A DNA stretch of 64,000 nt, taken from NCBI GenBank assembly GCA_028551475.1, contig CM052361.1, positions 21,093,491 through 21,157,490 on the forward strand, read 5' to 3'. Every line of letters starts with the position of its first letter. Within the stretch, counting starts at the first letter, position 1. The notes below the pieces were generated by a model. It ran no database searches. It was given only the letters and a program-made list of their open reading frames with translations, and was not told the origin of the DNA. The stretch is from Casuarina equisetifolia (taxonomy: Eukaryota; Streptophyta; Magnoliopsida; Fagales; Casuarinaceae). Position numbers and translations under genes: made by a program. Shown in pieces: positions 23,809 to 37,683 of the stretch.

Positions 23809-26800
23809 CTGTAGTAGACTCCTAAAATCATATACTAGATTGTTGCACCCTTCCGTGTGAAGGATTGAAGTAACGTCCAAACTCTCCAAGCCTTGAATAG
23901 CAATCAATTTGGGACAATTACGGAGGATAAACAATTGTTCACTTCTATGGTTCGGCAAAATTATGAGTACTTCCATTGATGTGCAGCCACTTGCATTTAA
24001 GACACAAATACTTGTGGGAAGTCCCAAAATTGACTGAAGAGTCATACACTCGACCAATTGCAAACGGCACAACTTAGGAAGGCGACTGATGCAATGAGGG
24101 AGAATACGAAAATTGTTTCTTGATAAATCCAACTTCTCAAGTGAGGATAAGTTTCCAAAATCAACGGGAATTCCATCTTCAGACAAATTACGCTCAGAAA
24201 GATCTAGTGTAGTCAATGAATGCAGTCCAGAAACGGAAGCCGGCAGAAAACTTACAGGATTCGAGCTTTTTGGTAATATCCATGATGAGAAAACTGACCG
24301 CCAAGATCCTGAGTATTGTTGTTTATACCCAGATATCAATATAGTTTCCAAATTCTTCAAAAGAGCAATGGAAGATGGCAATTGCTCAATAGAAGTTCCA
24401 TTTGCAACTAGTTGCTTTAAAGCCATCATACTTCCCAAATTTTCTGGTAATTCCTGAACTTTCAAACATTCGGATAAGTTAAAAATTTCAAGAGATTTTA
24501 AACTTGTGATGGTTCTTGGAAGATTCCTAAGGCTCTTACATCCCTTTAAATTTAACAAAACAAGTCTTTTCAGGTCAGTAACGGATTCATGAAGCTGAAT
24601 CAACCTTATGCAATCTTCAAGTATTAGCATCTCCAGTTGTGGAATTTGAGAGAAATCTGGTGATTTGGTGAAATATTTGCAACGGCTAAGATTAAGGACC
24701 TTCAAATTGTTGAGTATCTGTTGCAAAAAGAAAAATGAAAAAAAAAAAATTCTTATTAGTTATGCATTTAACAATAATATAGCTAAAAGAAAAAACATGA
24801 CAATATTTGTTATACTTTGTTCTTCTTCCAAACTTCTTTGAGATCACTATCCTGCATGTCAAGAACAACAAGATTTCCTAGATGAAAATTTTGTGGCAAA
24901 AGCTTTAAAGGGCACTTGTGCCAACAAAGCCACTTAAGCTCTTTGGAGAGATGTTCATAGGATCCATTGAGATGTACACCATTGATTTGAAGCAACCTCA
25001 AGTTCTTCATATTTGTAAACGCTTCGGTTTCCAAATGCACATCTTCAATTTTAGATATATTTGAGATAAGTCCCTCTATTGTTTCCGATCCCTTGCAAAA
25101 TCGAAAATTGTGTTAATAACACACATCTTTGTGTCAAACTGCAGTAACATGGAACTAGAGTAGGATTGCAATTGTCCCACAATTGAAAACAAGAACACTG
25201 AAGTAACTAGACATAATTATATTTACATTGAACTCATTGTATACCTTTCGAATGCTGTAAAGATGAGTAGCTGAGTTGATCTAGAGAAGTTTTGGCCTTA
25301 AAATCATTCAAATTTTGAGTTACAGTGATGTATATTCAAACTACAATGCATGCTTGATAACAAAGGCAAAACTCTCTTACCATATGTTCGGATAGCACAT
25401 TTAGAACCTCCTCATGATCCCATAACCGACTACGCTTTCCTGGATTATTGGGTGACTCCTCACGAATAATCTCTTTTCCCATATCCCGAATAAGATCATG
25501 CATCTTCAACTTATTTTGTTTATCAATTGTCAAAAGGGATCTTCGGACAAGAGTATTGATACTAGTAATTGGAGATAAATGACACCCATCAAGAATTTTG
25601 ATGACATATTCCTTATCCTCATCAACAAAGAAGCATGCAATATCAAGAAATATGCTCTTTGTAGTTTCATCTAATGACTTTAAACTCATTCGAAGTATTT
25701 CTTGAATCTTGTGGAGAGGAACCTTTTGTAGTTTTTCCAACTCACTTTTCCATTCAACAATATCTCTTCCAAATAACAAAGAACCCAAAACCTCAAGAGC
25801 TAAAGGAAGTCCTCCACAATACTTCTCTGCACCAATTGAAAGCTCCATATAATCTTCTTTTGGATGACCCATGCTAAAGGCATTCACATTGAAAAGTTGA
25901 AGAGACTCCTCTTGTCCTAATTCTTCAACTCTATATTTGGCATGTACGCCAAGCATAGTCAGTATATCTTCATCCCTTGTTGTTGCAATGACTCTACTTC
26001 CTGGACCAAACCCTTTTGAATATCCAAGTAATGCATCTAATTGCTTCTGATCATCTACATCATCAAGCACTATAAAAGCTTTTTTTCCATAAATTCTTTT
26101 CTCGACTAAATTGATTCCTTGATCAACATTGTCAATCTTCAAATCTTTTGTTTTTAATATATTAGAAAGAAGTTGTTCTTGTAGACGAGCTAAACCATTA
26201 GGCAGCTTAGAATTCTTTTTAATGTTTAAAAGACAACTACTTCCTTCAAATTCATAACATATTTGGTTATAGACAGCTTTTGCTATAGTTGTTTTACCTA
26301 TTCCTCCCATCCCATAAATGCCTACAATGCGAACATCATTTGTTTTAAGATCTAATAAATCTACAACCTTGTTGACACGATAATTTATTCCTACTGGGTG
26401 TCTAGCAACTTTCAATTCAATGGGTTGCACGTTACAAGAAACTTCTGTAATAATCTTTTCGATGAAGCTTGATTCATACCTGATCATCATTTAAAATAAA
26501 TAAATAAATAAAATAAGTACAAAATATTTCTTTTTCGAAAAAGAGAAACAAAGAAAGAGAATTATTAGTCACAATTTCACACACTAGAAAATAAACATAT
26601 TGTAGGAGGCCATTAGGTTCTATCAATCTTGGGTTTTTTTTTTTTTTTTTTAACCTGCAGTTCGTAGACAAAGCAACAACAATTCCATGCAAAGTATGAT
26701 TACAAATAATGTCATTAATCTCCCTACACGAAATTTTATATCCTACACCGAATTATTGTAGAATCAAGATTTCGCCCCAAGTGACATTTTATTAATATAC

Positions 26801-27812
26801 TTGTAGACTGTAACATATCAAAAAAGAAAGGACATAAAAAAGCACATGAAACCGTAGCATAAATACCCATTTGCAAGACTGTAGCCGGCACAATTCGCAG
26901 CTTCAGTAAGAGCTGCTCTCCACCTCTGCAGCCTCTCCGTCTCCATCTGCAACTGCTGTTTATGCTGAGTAAATGCTTCAGCAAAAGTCCCAGTCTGTTT
27001 TCGAACATCCGAGGGATCCACGTTATAGAATATCGGAAAAAGAGTGTGGCTTATAGTATTCCTACAGCGCACAATCTCCGCAAGTTCATCCAGACAATAG
27101 CTGGAAAAAGCATAGTCTTTGGAGAAAACTACAATGGAAATCCTTGATCCATGGATCACTTCGATTAATTCCGTAGAGATGGTCTTCCTTCTTCGAAGCT
27201 CATCTTCGTCCAGGAAGGTTCGGATTCCGACCCTCACCAAGGCGTTGTACAGGTAATCAATAAAGTTCTTACAGGTCTCTTCACTACTAAAACTCAGAAA
27301 GACATCGTGATCCCAACGAGGCCTGGAAAAGGAAGGAGTACCTATTGTGTTTGAATTTGATTGGACTGTACAAGGAGACAAACCTAGTGAGTTAATAGAA
27401 ACTGTAAAATGAGATAGTCCTTTTATGGAAGTGAAAGAGAAATTAAATTTTTATGTCAGTCTATCAACGGCTCACTCTGTTTCTCTTTCTCCCTCAGAAC
27501 TTGAAGATTTAATAAGACTTTTCAGATAATTCTGAGGGGGTAGCCAGCTCTTTGACAGGAGAAGTGAACAGAGACCTTAGTGTGATGAGCTATATGAACT
27601 ACTAAGTCTTGTCGACCCAGAATGCCCAAACCCATATGGATACACCTAGCCACATCTAGTTGATATGCGAGTAAAGTAAAAATAGTACCGTCTTTGTCTG
27701 GATCTTCGACGGCGAGAACCTTGCAAGCACGGTTTTGGTCTCGGAACTCCGGTCCCAGCTTCCGCTTCAGGCTTGGCCTCGCACTGGTGGTGCGGTCCTC
27801 GTGACTATCCAT
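23197..27812 (-). CDS. TNL B: complete TIR-NBS-LRR receptor, six exons
   Basis: Exons are 27812-27689, 27365-26867, 26479-25381, 25091-24816, 24717-23809 and 23715-23197, all GT-AG, total 3426 nt, 1141 aa. Residues 1-41 are the N-terminal exon (MDSHEDRTTSARPSLKRKLG..), about 42-207 TIR, about 209-574 NB-ARC (GMGGIGKTT 264-272; AFIVLDDVDD; GSRVIATTRDE; GLPLAL; intact MHDLIRDMG), 575-969 LRR, and 970-1141 C-JID (LPGSEPPNWFDHQ, SISFHVPSIS). Such receptors recognise pathogen effectors in the cytosol or nucleus and signal through TIR NADase activity. The TIR core is unusual: the first loop reads FLSFSSEETCKN where C has FLSFKGEDTRRN, and SSYCLDEL replaces SRWCLDEL, though the glutamate is kept. 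No stop or frameshift was found. The exact effector is unknowable from sequence. Confidence 0.88.
23759..23808. repeat. GA microsatellite at the start of TNL B last intron
   Basis: A long, nearly perfect (GA)n tract abuts the exon-5 donor (23809/23808). Confidence 0.9.
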
Positions 27813-29496
27813 GGGCTTCAGAACGAGAGATAGCGTACGGCGATTGAGGAGAATCAGAAACGCGGGAATGCTAAAGGAAAAGGAAAAAGTGATTTCTGGT
27901 TGAGAGGGGGGAGGCAGAGCGAGAATGTGAAAGGGAGAAGCTAATGAGGAAAGCCGGAGGTGGGAAGGTTCGTGGGTGTTGAATTCTGGGGGTACTCCGG
28001 AGCAATGGCTGAGAAAAGACACATGGATAAAAAACTCCAGAAAAGCTTGTTGTATGGGAACCATTTTTTCAACGTCCTTACCCACACAGAATGGGAACTC
28101 TCAGGGAATCTTTTGATATTTTTTATATTGGTTATTGGGCAAGTAAAACACAAAGAGAAATTTAATAATTTTCATCTTTTTTGTTTATCTTAATTTTTTT
28201 TTACTCATCTTCAAAATCTAACGTGATATGAAAATGGGTTATTAATAAAGAGAAAGATGATTTAAAAGTTTTACCCACCACAACGTGCTCCTAACACTTA
28301 CTTCGTTCTTTCATTCCATAGCTTTTCTTCTTCTCGAGAGAGGAAGATGATTGTAGGTCTCGTTTACCTATTGATGCAAGGTGCGTAGTCATTGTGACGG
28401 TGGTTTCCTTGAATTGTAAGGACTTGTTCTCGGTCTCGTAGACTAGTTGTTATAAGAAATGTAGTCATGAGACTTGGAGTTCCTTGGGTTGTCAAAAATT
28501 GTTGCTGGCGACATATATCATGTAAAGAAATTGGTGTGTGGCTTTCTCTCCAAGCTTACTAAATAAAATACCACTTAATCGGGTTGATTACGAGGGACAT
28601 ACGAAGGCTGTGAGTCAAAATTACTTCCAAAATTGTGTATTCTCTATTTCCTTCCCCCTCTATCTCTTGCATATTTATTTATGTTCTTTATTCCCTGAAT
28701 ATTATTCAGTCATGCGATTGTGAAACAACTGACAGCAAACAAACAGACTTATAACACACAAGCCATTAATTGACAATGGAAAAAGAAAAGAAAAAGTAAA
28801 AAGTTCAAGGCGTTATTCAAGTCCTTCCTTCTTTCTTAGGCTGCACACACACCTACAAATGTTTCTATTGTAAAATTTACACCATGAGGTATATGTAAAT
28901 TTAGGATAAAATCATTTACTACTTTCAATCTTTAGTAAACTAGATAGTTAAATTAGTAATGCATCACCTCATCTTATACAAAGCTAGAATACTTTTCAAC
29001 TAAAGTAGGCCTAGATGTACTCCATAAATGAAAACAAATTTAAAGAGAAAAGAAGGCACAAAAGTAATTTAGACATTATAAGAATAGCTTAATTTATATC
29101 CCTCTTTAATTTTATAAAGTACCTGCTGTTAACTTGACTAGGAGAAACTTTAGATTTAACATCATAGAGTAGGAGGTATATTGCTATATATACTTGGCAA
29201 AAGAATAGGACGTCCCTAAAATGCCCACCAGATTGCTGCTACAAGTCTAACACTAGCCTCTGTTTACACAGTTTACATTTTGTTAAATCAGCCTCCATAC
29301 AATGCAAAACGCTGAAGTACATATAAGCATTAGTTTTTCAAGAGCAATGCAAACATATTCCAAACATATCCCTGAAGTGCTTGCCATAGGAGAAAGTGCC
29401 AAGGGATTTCTTATCCTCTCTATTTTTGGTTGGACTTTGCCCCGAGCTTGCTGATGGATTACTTTCATCATCAGTCCCCATCTTCAGCAACTTTCC
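27813..29496. other. TNL B upstream region and TNL C 3' flank
   Basis: Positions 27813-28320 precede the B start codon and probably hold its leader and promoter. From about 28880 the sequence is the shared TNL 3' flank (the block 'gtaaatttaggataaaatca', and 'gtaaactagatagttaaatt', which also occurs at 36600). A minus-strand open frame reaching upstream to 28085 is continuous with exon 1 but lacks homologues in A and C. Confidence 0.5.
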
Positions 29497-30024
29497 CTAC
29501 ATGGTCAACATATCATTAGGAGTATCAAAATTGATAGGTTGCACCATAGTTTCATCTTCCTCATTTTGATTTGGCTCAACAACTATAAGGTGAATTCCAC
29601 ACTTCTTTACTCTAAGCGCTTCCCAGAGCTTGAAGGACACATCAATTTCCTCGCCACTTTCCATCTTGAATTCATTTCTTATCAGTGGAGTCTGGTATAG
29701 AAGGACGTGATCTTCAGTGTTCACAGGGCCAGGAAAGAGCGTTGGCCAAAGAGTGTGCTCGCAGCCTCTAGCTTTATTATAAAGTATGATGTGAGGATCA
29801 AGACCACTCATCTTCTTGTATCCTGCATTGGCAGCATAAACAGCACAAACAAGCAATCGAAGGTTTTTATCCTCTGAAATTGAAGGTACATGAAAGGATA
29901 TTGAAGCTCCAATGCTCTGATGGTTGAACCAATTCGGAACCTCACTACCGGGGAGGCAGATGACACGACACTGATCATCACCCATGGTTGACGAGCACTA
30001 TGTCAAAAAAAAGTTCAGATATGT

Positions 30025-30055
<31 letters not shown>

Positions 30056-33000
30056 GGGAGGAGAAGAGAGAGAAAGAGAGAGAGAACCTGGAGTAGACTC
30101 CTAAAATCATATACTAGATTGTTGCACCCTTCCGCGTAAATGGTTGAAGTAAATTCCAGATTGTCGAAGCCCTGAATCTCAGTCAATTTTGGGCAATTAC
30201 GAAGGTTAAAAAATTGTGAACTTCTATGTTTCGGCAAAATCAAGAGTCTTTCCATTGATGTGCAGCCACTTGCATCTAAGACACCAACACTTGCAGGGAT
30301 TCCTGAAATTGATTGAAGACTCTTGCACTCACCTAACCACAAAAAGTACAATTGAGGAATGCGACTGATGCAATCAGGCAGGATACGGAAATTGTTTCTT
30401 GATAAATCCAAATTTGTGAGTGAAGATAAGCTTCCAAAATCAGCAGGGATTCCATCTTCATTTAAATCACAACCTGGGAGATCTAGTGTTGTCAAAGAAT
30501 GTAACCCAGAAACGGAAGCAGGCATTATGCTCATGGGGTTGGAGCTTTTGGGTGATATCCATGATGAAAAAAGTGACAACCAAGATTCCGGGGATTGCTG
30601 TTTCCATCCGGACAACAATAATTTTTTCAAATTCTTCAATAAAACAACAGAAGATGGCAATCGCTTAATAGAAGTTCCATCTGCGAGTAGTTCCTTTAAA
30701 GCCATCATATTCCCCAAATCTTCTGGTAATTTCTGAACTTTTAGACATCCAGACAAGTTAAGAATTTCAAGAGATTTTAAATTTGAAATAGTACTTGGAA
30801 GATTCCTAAGGTTCTTACATCTCTTTAAATTTAGCAAAACAAGTCCTTTCAAGTTACTAATAGACTCATGAACCTGAACCAAACTTATGCAATCTTCAAG
30901 TATTAGTGTCTCCAATTGTGGTACTTGAGATACGTCTGGTGACTTGGTGAGACATTTGCAATCCTTAAGCTTAAGGATCTTCAACCTAGTAAGTTTCTGT
31001 TGAAAAAAGAACAAAGAACCAAAAAGAAAGAGGAGAGGAAAGAGAAGTTCTTGTTAATATAGATTTCATAGTAATTGAAAGAAAAGAAAAGACGGTAGAT
31101 TTGCATACCTTTTTCTTCTTCCAAACTTCTTTGATATCACTATGCTGCATGTCAAGAATAACAAGATTCTCTAAATGAAAATTTTGTGGCAGAAGTTTTA
31201 GAGGGCACTTCTGCCAACAAAGAAATCTTAGCTCTTTGGAGAGATGTTCATAGGATCCTATGAGATGTGCACCATTGATTTGAAGTAATCTGAGCTTTTT
31301 CATATTCGTAAATGCTTTAGTTTCCAAAAATACATCTTCAAACACAGGTAAATTTGAGATAATTCCCTCCACTGTCTCTGTTCCCTAGCAAATAGAAAAT
31401 CAAGTTAATATGGTACATCCTTATCTTGTAAAAAGATACAAAAATATTAAAGTATGGTAGGGCTTCACATTCGCACCATAATTGGAGAAAAACAAAATCT
31501 AAAGTGACAAAACATAATAAGGATTGTTTCAAATGTTATTTTATACCTTTTGGATGTAGTAAAGTTGAGTGGCCAACTTGATCTAGAAAAGTCTTGGACT
31601 TGAAATCATTCAATTATGTATTACTAATGCACTATTCAAACGACAAACAAATCTCTCATGCACACTTATGTAATAGTATATGTGTGTGTGTTTGTCTGTG
31701 TAATTATTTTATAAATAAATGCATGTCTCTTACCGTATGATTGTCTAGTACATTTAAAATATCTTCATGAAACCATAGCCGAATACGTCGCCCTGGATAA
31801 TTGGGTGATTGTTCTCGAATAATCTCTCTTCCCATTTCTTGAATAAGATCATGCATTTTCAACCTCTTGTCCAAATTAATTGTCATGAGGGATCTTTTAA
31901 TAAGAGTATCGATACCACTATCTAGAAAATAATCACAAGCACGAAGTACTTCGATGACATATTCTTTATCTTTACCAACAAAGAAACATGCAATATCAAG
32001 AAATATATTTTTTGTAGCATTATCCAATGAGTTAAAACTTATTTGAAGTATCTCTTGAATCTTGGGGTGGGGAGATTTTTGTAATTTTCCCAATTCCATT
32101 TTCCAATCAGCAACACTTCGCCCAATTAAGGAGGAACCCAAAATCTCAAGAGCTAATGGAAGTCCTCTACAATACTTCATTGCACCAATTGAAAGCTCCA
32201 TGTAATCTTCTTTTGGGTAACTTGTATTAAAGGCATTCAAATTGAAAAGCTGAAGAGACTCCTCCTCTCCCAATTCTTCAACTTCATATTTGACATCCAC
32301 TCCAAGATTAGTTAGCACAATTTCATCTCTAGTTGTTACAATGACTCTACTTCCTTGTCCAAAATTTTTTGGACTTCCAAGTAATTCGTATAATTGCTTG
32401 GAATCATTCACATCATCAAGGACTATAAGAACTCTTTTTCCATAAATTCTTTTCTCAATTAAACTAATTCCTTGATCAATGTTGTCAATCTTCAAATTCT
32501 TTACTTGTAATATATTAGAAAGAAGTTGTTCTTGTAGTCTAACCAAACCATCAGGCTGCTCTGAATTTTGTTTAATGTTCAAGAGGCAACTACTTGCTTC
32601 AAATCCATAACATATTTGATTATAGATAGCTTTTGCTAGGGTTGTTTTACCTATTCCACCCAGCCCATAAATACCCACCATGCGAACATCATTTGTTTCA
32701 AGATTTAACAAATCCACAACCTTATCAACACGACGTCTGATTCCTATTGGGTGTTTAGCAACTTTCAATTCTTTGGGTTTCACAATATAAGAAACTTCTA
32801 TGACAATCCTGTCAACAAAGCTTGATTCATACCTGTTCATCATTCAAAGGAAAATAAAGCACTTAAAATAAGTAAAACGAAAAAAGATTTATGAGACATC
32901 ATTTCAACTATTTGAAATTAACAGTCGTCGCAAGCAATTAAATTCCATCAGATTTATGAAGGTTCTTTGTTTTTAAATTTATCATGGTAACAATCTTCTT

Positions 33001-34340
33001 CAACAGACTTTCCTTTTTCCCCACTTCGGGGAACGAAGCCATAAAAAATTTCATGCAAATTATGATTACTCTTATGCGTGCTAACTTCATCTAAAAAGCC
33101 ACCCTACACTTAATAATTCTAGAATCATGATTTCTCTCTAAGTAACATTTTCTTTATCTACTAGTAGAGCATGAAACTGAAAACAATTGGTTAACTCCAC
33201 TGCTAATCTAATTTTCCAAATCCATTTTATTTTGGTAATTTATATCAAATTTTCCATAAAATTTCAATAAATTGAAAAGCACAATTACATATAGAAAAAG
33301 CATGAAAAAGAACAGGGGAACGTAACATAAATACCCGTTGGCAAGGCTCTTAAGATCCCAGCCAGAACAATTCGCAGCTTCAGCAAGAGCTGCTCTCCAC
33401 CTTTGCACCCTCTCCATTTCGGTCTGAAATCGTTGTTCATGCCTAGCAAATGCTTGAGCGAAACTCCCGGTCTGTTTTTGGACGTCCGAGGGATCCACGT
33501 GATAGAATATAGGAAAAAGAGTGTGGCCTTTCGTATTCCTACAGCGCACGATCTCCACAAGTTCATCAAGGCACCACCTCGAAGAAGCATAATCTTTGGA
33601 GAAAACCACAATGGAAATTCTTGATCTACGAATCGCATTGAGTAGTTCGGGCATGATGGTCCTCCCCCTTCGAATCCCCTCATCGTCTCGGAAGGTGTGA
33701 ATTCCGACCCGCACCAAGGCATTGTAAAGGTGATCCGCGAAATTCCTGCGAGTGTCTTCGCCTTTGAAACTCAAAAACACGTCGTGATCCCAGTGAGGAG
33801 TACAAAAGTGAGTGTTTGTTGTGGTTGAATTTGATTGAACTGCAAAATGGAGATAAATCGAGTTAACAGCAGGGGTCGAGCCTGTATAACTTGTGAGAGA
33901 CTGTTTAAATCGAAAAACGAGAAATTAAAATGAAAATTTTCAAGTTGATCTCTTCGTTTCTCTTTCTTGTTCCTCAGAACCTGAAGATGAACAAGACTCC
34001 TAAACATTTGGCTTTCACCAGAATTTTCCACTAACTTCTATGGGATTATGGAGAACTTAAACAGGGGAAGTGCACAGCGAGCTTAGGGTGATAAACTATC
34101 GCGCCACTTCATCCCCGGCCATATAAATTACTCGGTCTTGTCCAGCACAAGCCACAGCCACAATACACAGCACCTAACCACATCTATTTGATGTTTCAGT
34201 TCGGCAAAAACAGTACCGTCTTTGTTCGGGTTTTCGACGGCGAGAACCTTGCAGGCAGGGGTTTGGTCTTGGGGTCCCGGCTCCAACTTCCGCTTCAAGC
34301 TTCGCCTCCTACTGGAGGTTTGTCCCTCATGGCAATCCAT
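29497..34340 (-). CDS. TNL C: complete TIR-NBS-LRR receptor, six exons
   Basis: Exons are 34340-34217, 33839-33335, 32832-31734, 31384-31109, 30996-30088 and 29997-29497, total 3414 nt, 1137 aa, all GT-AG with consistent phases. Exon 1 encodes a basic 41-residue leader (MDCHEGQTSSRRRSLKRKLE..). The TIR has DHDVFLSFKGEDTRRN and SRWCLDELVEI with the catalytic-type glutamate; its first methionine is mid-domain, so exon 1 is needed. The NB-ARC has GLGGIGKTT, VLIVLDDVND (Asn at the fifth position of the kinase-2 tail), GSRVIVTTRDE, GLPLAL and MHDLIQEMG. LRR exons are followed by the C-JID (LPGSEVPNWFNHQ, SISFHVPSIS). The C-terminus stops earlier than in D because of a small frame difference in the last codons, which should matter little. 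This is the most canonical gene of the cluster. Confidence 0.9.
30026..30086. repeat. GA-rich microsatellite at the start of TNL C last intron
   Basis: Compound (GA)n/(GGAGAA) tract directly abutting the exon-5 donor (30088/30087). Confidence 0.9.
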
Positions 34341-35280
34341 GGGTTTCAGAGCGATAAATCGGAAGGAAACAGAAAGGGATGAGAAGGCTTACTGGGGTTT
34401 CACACTCGGAGATGCTTCTTTGAGACGGCGTCTTCGGAAAGCAATTGCTATCACTCAATCTTCCGTTCTCTGTCCCATCAGAAAATGAAAGTAGTCAACA
34501 CGGTCAATATTGTACACAAATACTTTATTCTATCATTGCATGGAAGATTCTCGGTGGGCGTTCCACACATGTGCCATTCTACGCCAATCGGCGCAAAGAC
34601 ATCTTTCTTTTTTCTTAATGGGAGGGATGAGATTACGGAATGTAGCTCCAATGATGTTAAGAATAATACTGGATCATGCATACAGTAGAACAGGAATGAA
34701 ATGAAATTCTCCTTCCAGCTGCGTGACGAAGAACAGTGTCTGGGCCTTCTAGTCTTTATTGCTGTAAACGCCTGCAAGGGCATCTGCAAATAGTTTGAAA
34801 ACAGCCCTGAGATTCTTAAAAGATTCCTCTCCAGCTTTAACACCCACTACTTGAGATCAGCAAGTCGCTCTTCTCCCAGACAACATACGCCAGAATAGAT
34901 CGAGAGACATCCTGAGCTTGTTTCGTCTCCATTTGGAAAATCCCTAGAATGCTCCTTCTGTCATTCCACATTCATCTTGACCCTATTCATCGGATAAGTA
35001 TGACTAGAGCCACCAAAAAATGTATATCTCTTTAGTTACAAGAGTCGCAAAAAGAATAATAGGATCAAAAGTGAATGTAATAATGGATATTTTTAAACTA
35101 TAAATGTCATGACCTGGTATGACCTAATTATTATAATTTCTTTATTATTAGGGTGTAGGCTTGGGTTAGGTTTATTGGTTGGACTATGGTTTGTCTTATG
35201 TATGAATATAAATAATACGAGATGGTACGGTGTGCTAGGATTAGGTGGGTAGTGGGCCAATGCGCCGAAACTTTGTTTCT
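34341..35280. other. TNL C upstream region
   Basis: Probable promoter side of C. The block 34855-35030 is homologous to 42780-42990 upstream of unit D ('agaatagatcgagagacat.ttgagcttgtt'). The block 34695-34795 is homologous to 50975-51040 ('gtgacgaagaacagt'). No gene was recognised; opposed open frames at 34478-34843 have no motif. Confidence 0.5.
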
Positions 35281-35284
35281 AAGC

Positions 35285-36480
35285 ATACATTTTCAAGCAA
35301 AAATAAATGTAAGATAATACCCTCCAATGTCTCTACTCCCTAGTAAAATAGAAAATTGGGTCAATAACATACATCCTCATCTTATGCAAAGCTACAATAA
35401 CATTGAACTAGGGTAGGGCTACATATTCTCACCACAATTGCAGACAAAAAAAAAAAACGCTAGAGTGAAAAGACATAATTAGGGATTGCTTCATATGTTA
35501 TTTTATACCTTTTGGATGTTTAAAAGATGAGTTGAAAACTAAATCTAAAGAAGTTTTGGGCTTGAAATCATTCACTTATGGGTTATATTAATATATTATT
35601 CAAACTATAATGCAAACTTGATAATAAAGGCAAAACGTCCCTGCATATTTATGTAACATTATAATATATATACATATATATAGTCTATGTATGTGCAATT
35701 ATTTTTATGGGTAAATGCATGTGTCTTACCATATGATTGTCTAATACATTCAAAACTTCTTCATGAAATCATACTTGACCATACCTTAGGCGATAGTTGG
35801 GTGATTGTTCTTGAATAATCTTTTTTACTATTTTTTGAATAAGATCATGCATTTTCAATTTATTTTCTTGAGCAATTGTTATAAGGAATTTTGAAATAAG
35901 TATGTTGATGCCACTATTTAAAGAGAATCACAATAATCAGATATTTTAATGACATATTTTTTATCCTTACCACTAAAGGAACATGCAATCTCAAGAAATA
36001 TATTTTTGTAATATCATCTAGGATTCAAAACCTATTTGAAGTACTCATTGAATCTTGGGGTGAGGGCTTTCTTGTAATTTTTGCAATTCTATTTACCAGT
36101 TAACAACACTTCGCCCATTTAAGAAGGAACTCAAAATCCATAATACCACCATATCAAGTGCTGCCTTTAGTCGTGCATGATTCTTGTCCTTTTATAAATT
36201 TCTCAAGGGATGAGAAGTCTCCCCAGGGAATCACTACTAGAGATGTTATCTTTCTTTTTCCTTGATGGGGAAGAGAAGGTTACCTAAAACTAATGGAGAT
36301 GGAAATCAAGCATAATTAGAAATTGCCCCTCAAAGTTTAATCTGGTTCAATAATTTTTAACACAAAAACGAAGACGATTTAGATGTGAAACCTATAAACA
36401 AAAGGATGCTTGAGGGAAAAGGACCACAACACTACTAGAGAAAAAAAAATGATGACTATATAAAATTTTGAAAACTTTTT
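35285..36480 (-). pseudogene. decayed NBS/LRR relic 1
   Basis: Fragments of a TNL follow the normal order on the minus strand: the start of an exon 4 (about 35285-35340), its intron, then NB-ARC 3' pieces (about 35730-36140) such as the region around the MHD motif and the GLPL block, all broken by many stops and indels. It is homologous over about 1.2 kb to 41180-42420, including the non-coding tail 'tttctcaagggatgagaag'. Confidence 0.7.
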
Positions 36481-37128
36481 TTTTTTTTACTTTAAATATA
36501 CTAAAAGAAGAAGGCAAGGGAGGAAGAAAAGAACATGTAAATTACCTAATGAGGTACATGTAAATTTAGGATGAAATTATCCATTATTTTCAATCTTTAG
36601 TAAACTAGATAGTTAAATTTGTCATCTTATACAAAGCTAGAATACTAAATTAGGCTTAGATATACTCCATAAATGAAAACAAACTTAAAGAAAAAAGAAG
36701 ATGCTAAAGTGACTTAGATATTATTAGAATAGCTTAAATTTATATCCCTCTTTAATTTCATGAAGTATCAGCTGTTGACTTGGAGAAGTTTTAGATTTAA
36801 CATCATAGAGTAGGAGGTATATTGCTATATATACTTGGCAAAAGAAGGAAACTTTCATGCATATCAACATAAGACGTCCTTTGTGTACCTACCAGATTGT
36901 CTTTCCTGTTTCAATTGCTACTACAAGTCTAACAAAAGCCTCCCAGTTAACACGGTTATACATTTTGTTCAATCTGCTTCCATATAATGGAAAACGAGGA
37001 AAAACATATAAGCACTAGTTTTTTTTAAGAGCAATGCAAACATATTTCAAAATAATAGATGTTAGATCATAGAAGAAAGTACTAAGGGATTTTTTTGCCC
37101 CTAGTGTGCCGATGGATTACCTTCATCA
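36481..37128. other. TNL D 3' flank
   Basis: Shared TNL 3' flank ('gtaaatttaggatgaaatta', 'gtaaactagatagttaaatt'). No gene. Confidence 0.6.
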
Positions 37129-37683
37129 TCAGTCCCCATCTTCAGCAACTTTCCCTTCATGGTCAACATCATCATTAGGAATATCAAAATTGATGGATTG
37201 GACCATAGTTTCATCTTCTTCATTTCGCTTTGGCTCAACAAATTGAAGGTGAATTCCACATTTCTTTACTCTAAGAGCTTTCCAAAGTTTGAGGGACATA
37301 TCAATTTCCTCTCCACTTTCCCTCTTGAATTCATTTCTTATCAGTGGAGTCTGGTATAGAAGGACATGATCTTCAGTGTTCACAGGGCCAGGAAAGAGCG
37401 TTGGCCAAAAAGTGTGCTCACAACTTCTAGCTTTATTATAAAGTATGATGTGAGGATCAAGACCACTCATCTTCTTGTATCCTTCATTGGCTGCATAAAC
37501 AGTACAAACAAGCAATCGAAGGTTTTTATCCTCTGAAATTGAAGGTACATGAAAGGATATTGAAGCTCCAATGCTCTGATAGTTGAACCAATTCGGAACC
37601 TCACTACCGGGGAGGCAGATGACACGACACTGATCATCACCCATGGTTGACAAGCACTATGTTAAAACAAAGTACAGATATGT

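Noticed and set aside
27813..28085. Upstream extension of the TNL B first exon (continuous frame from 28085)
   Set aside because: The ATG at 27812 aligns with those at 21298 and 34340, and upstream residues have no counterpart in A or C.
30359..30736. 114-125-aa plus-strand frames opposite the LRR exons (also 24113-24457, 38028-38396, 45105-45407)
   Set aside because: They are antisense shadows of leucine-rich codons shared by the paralogues.
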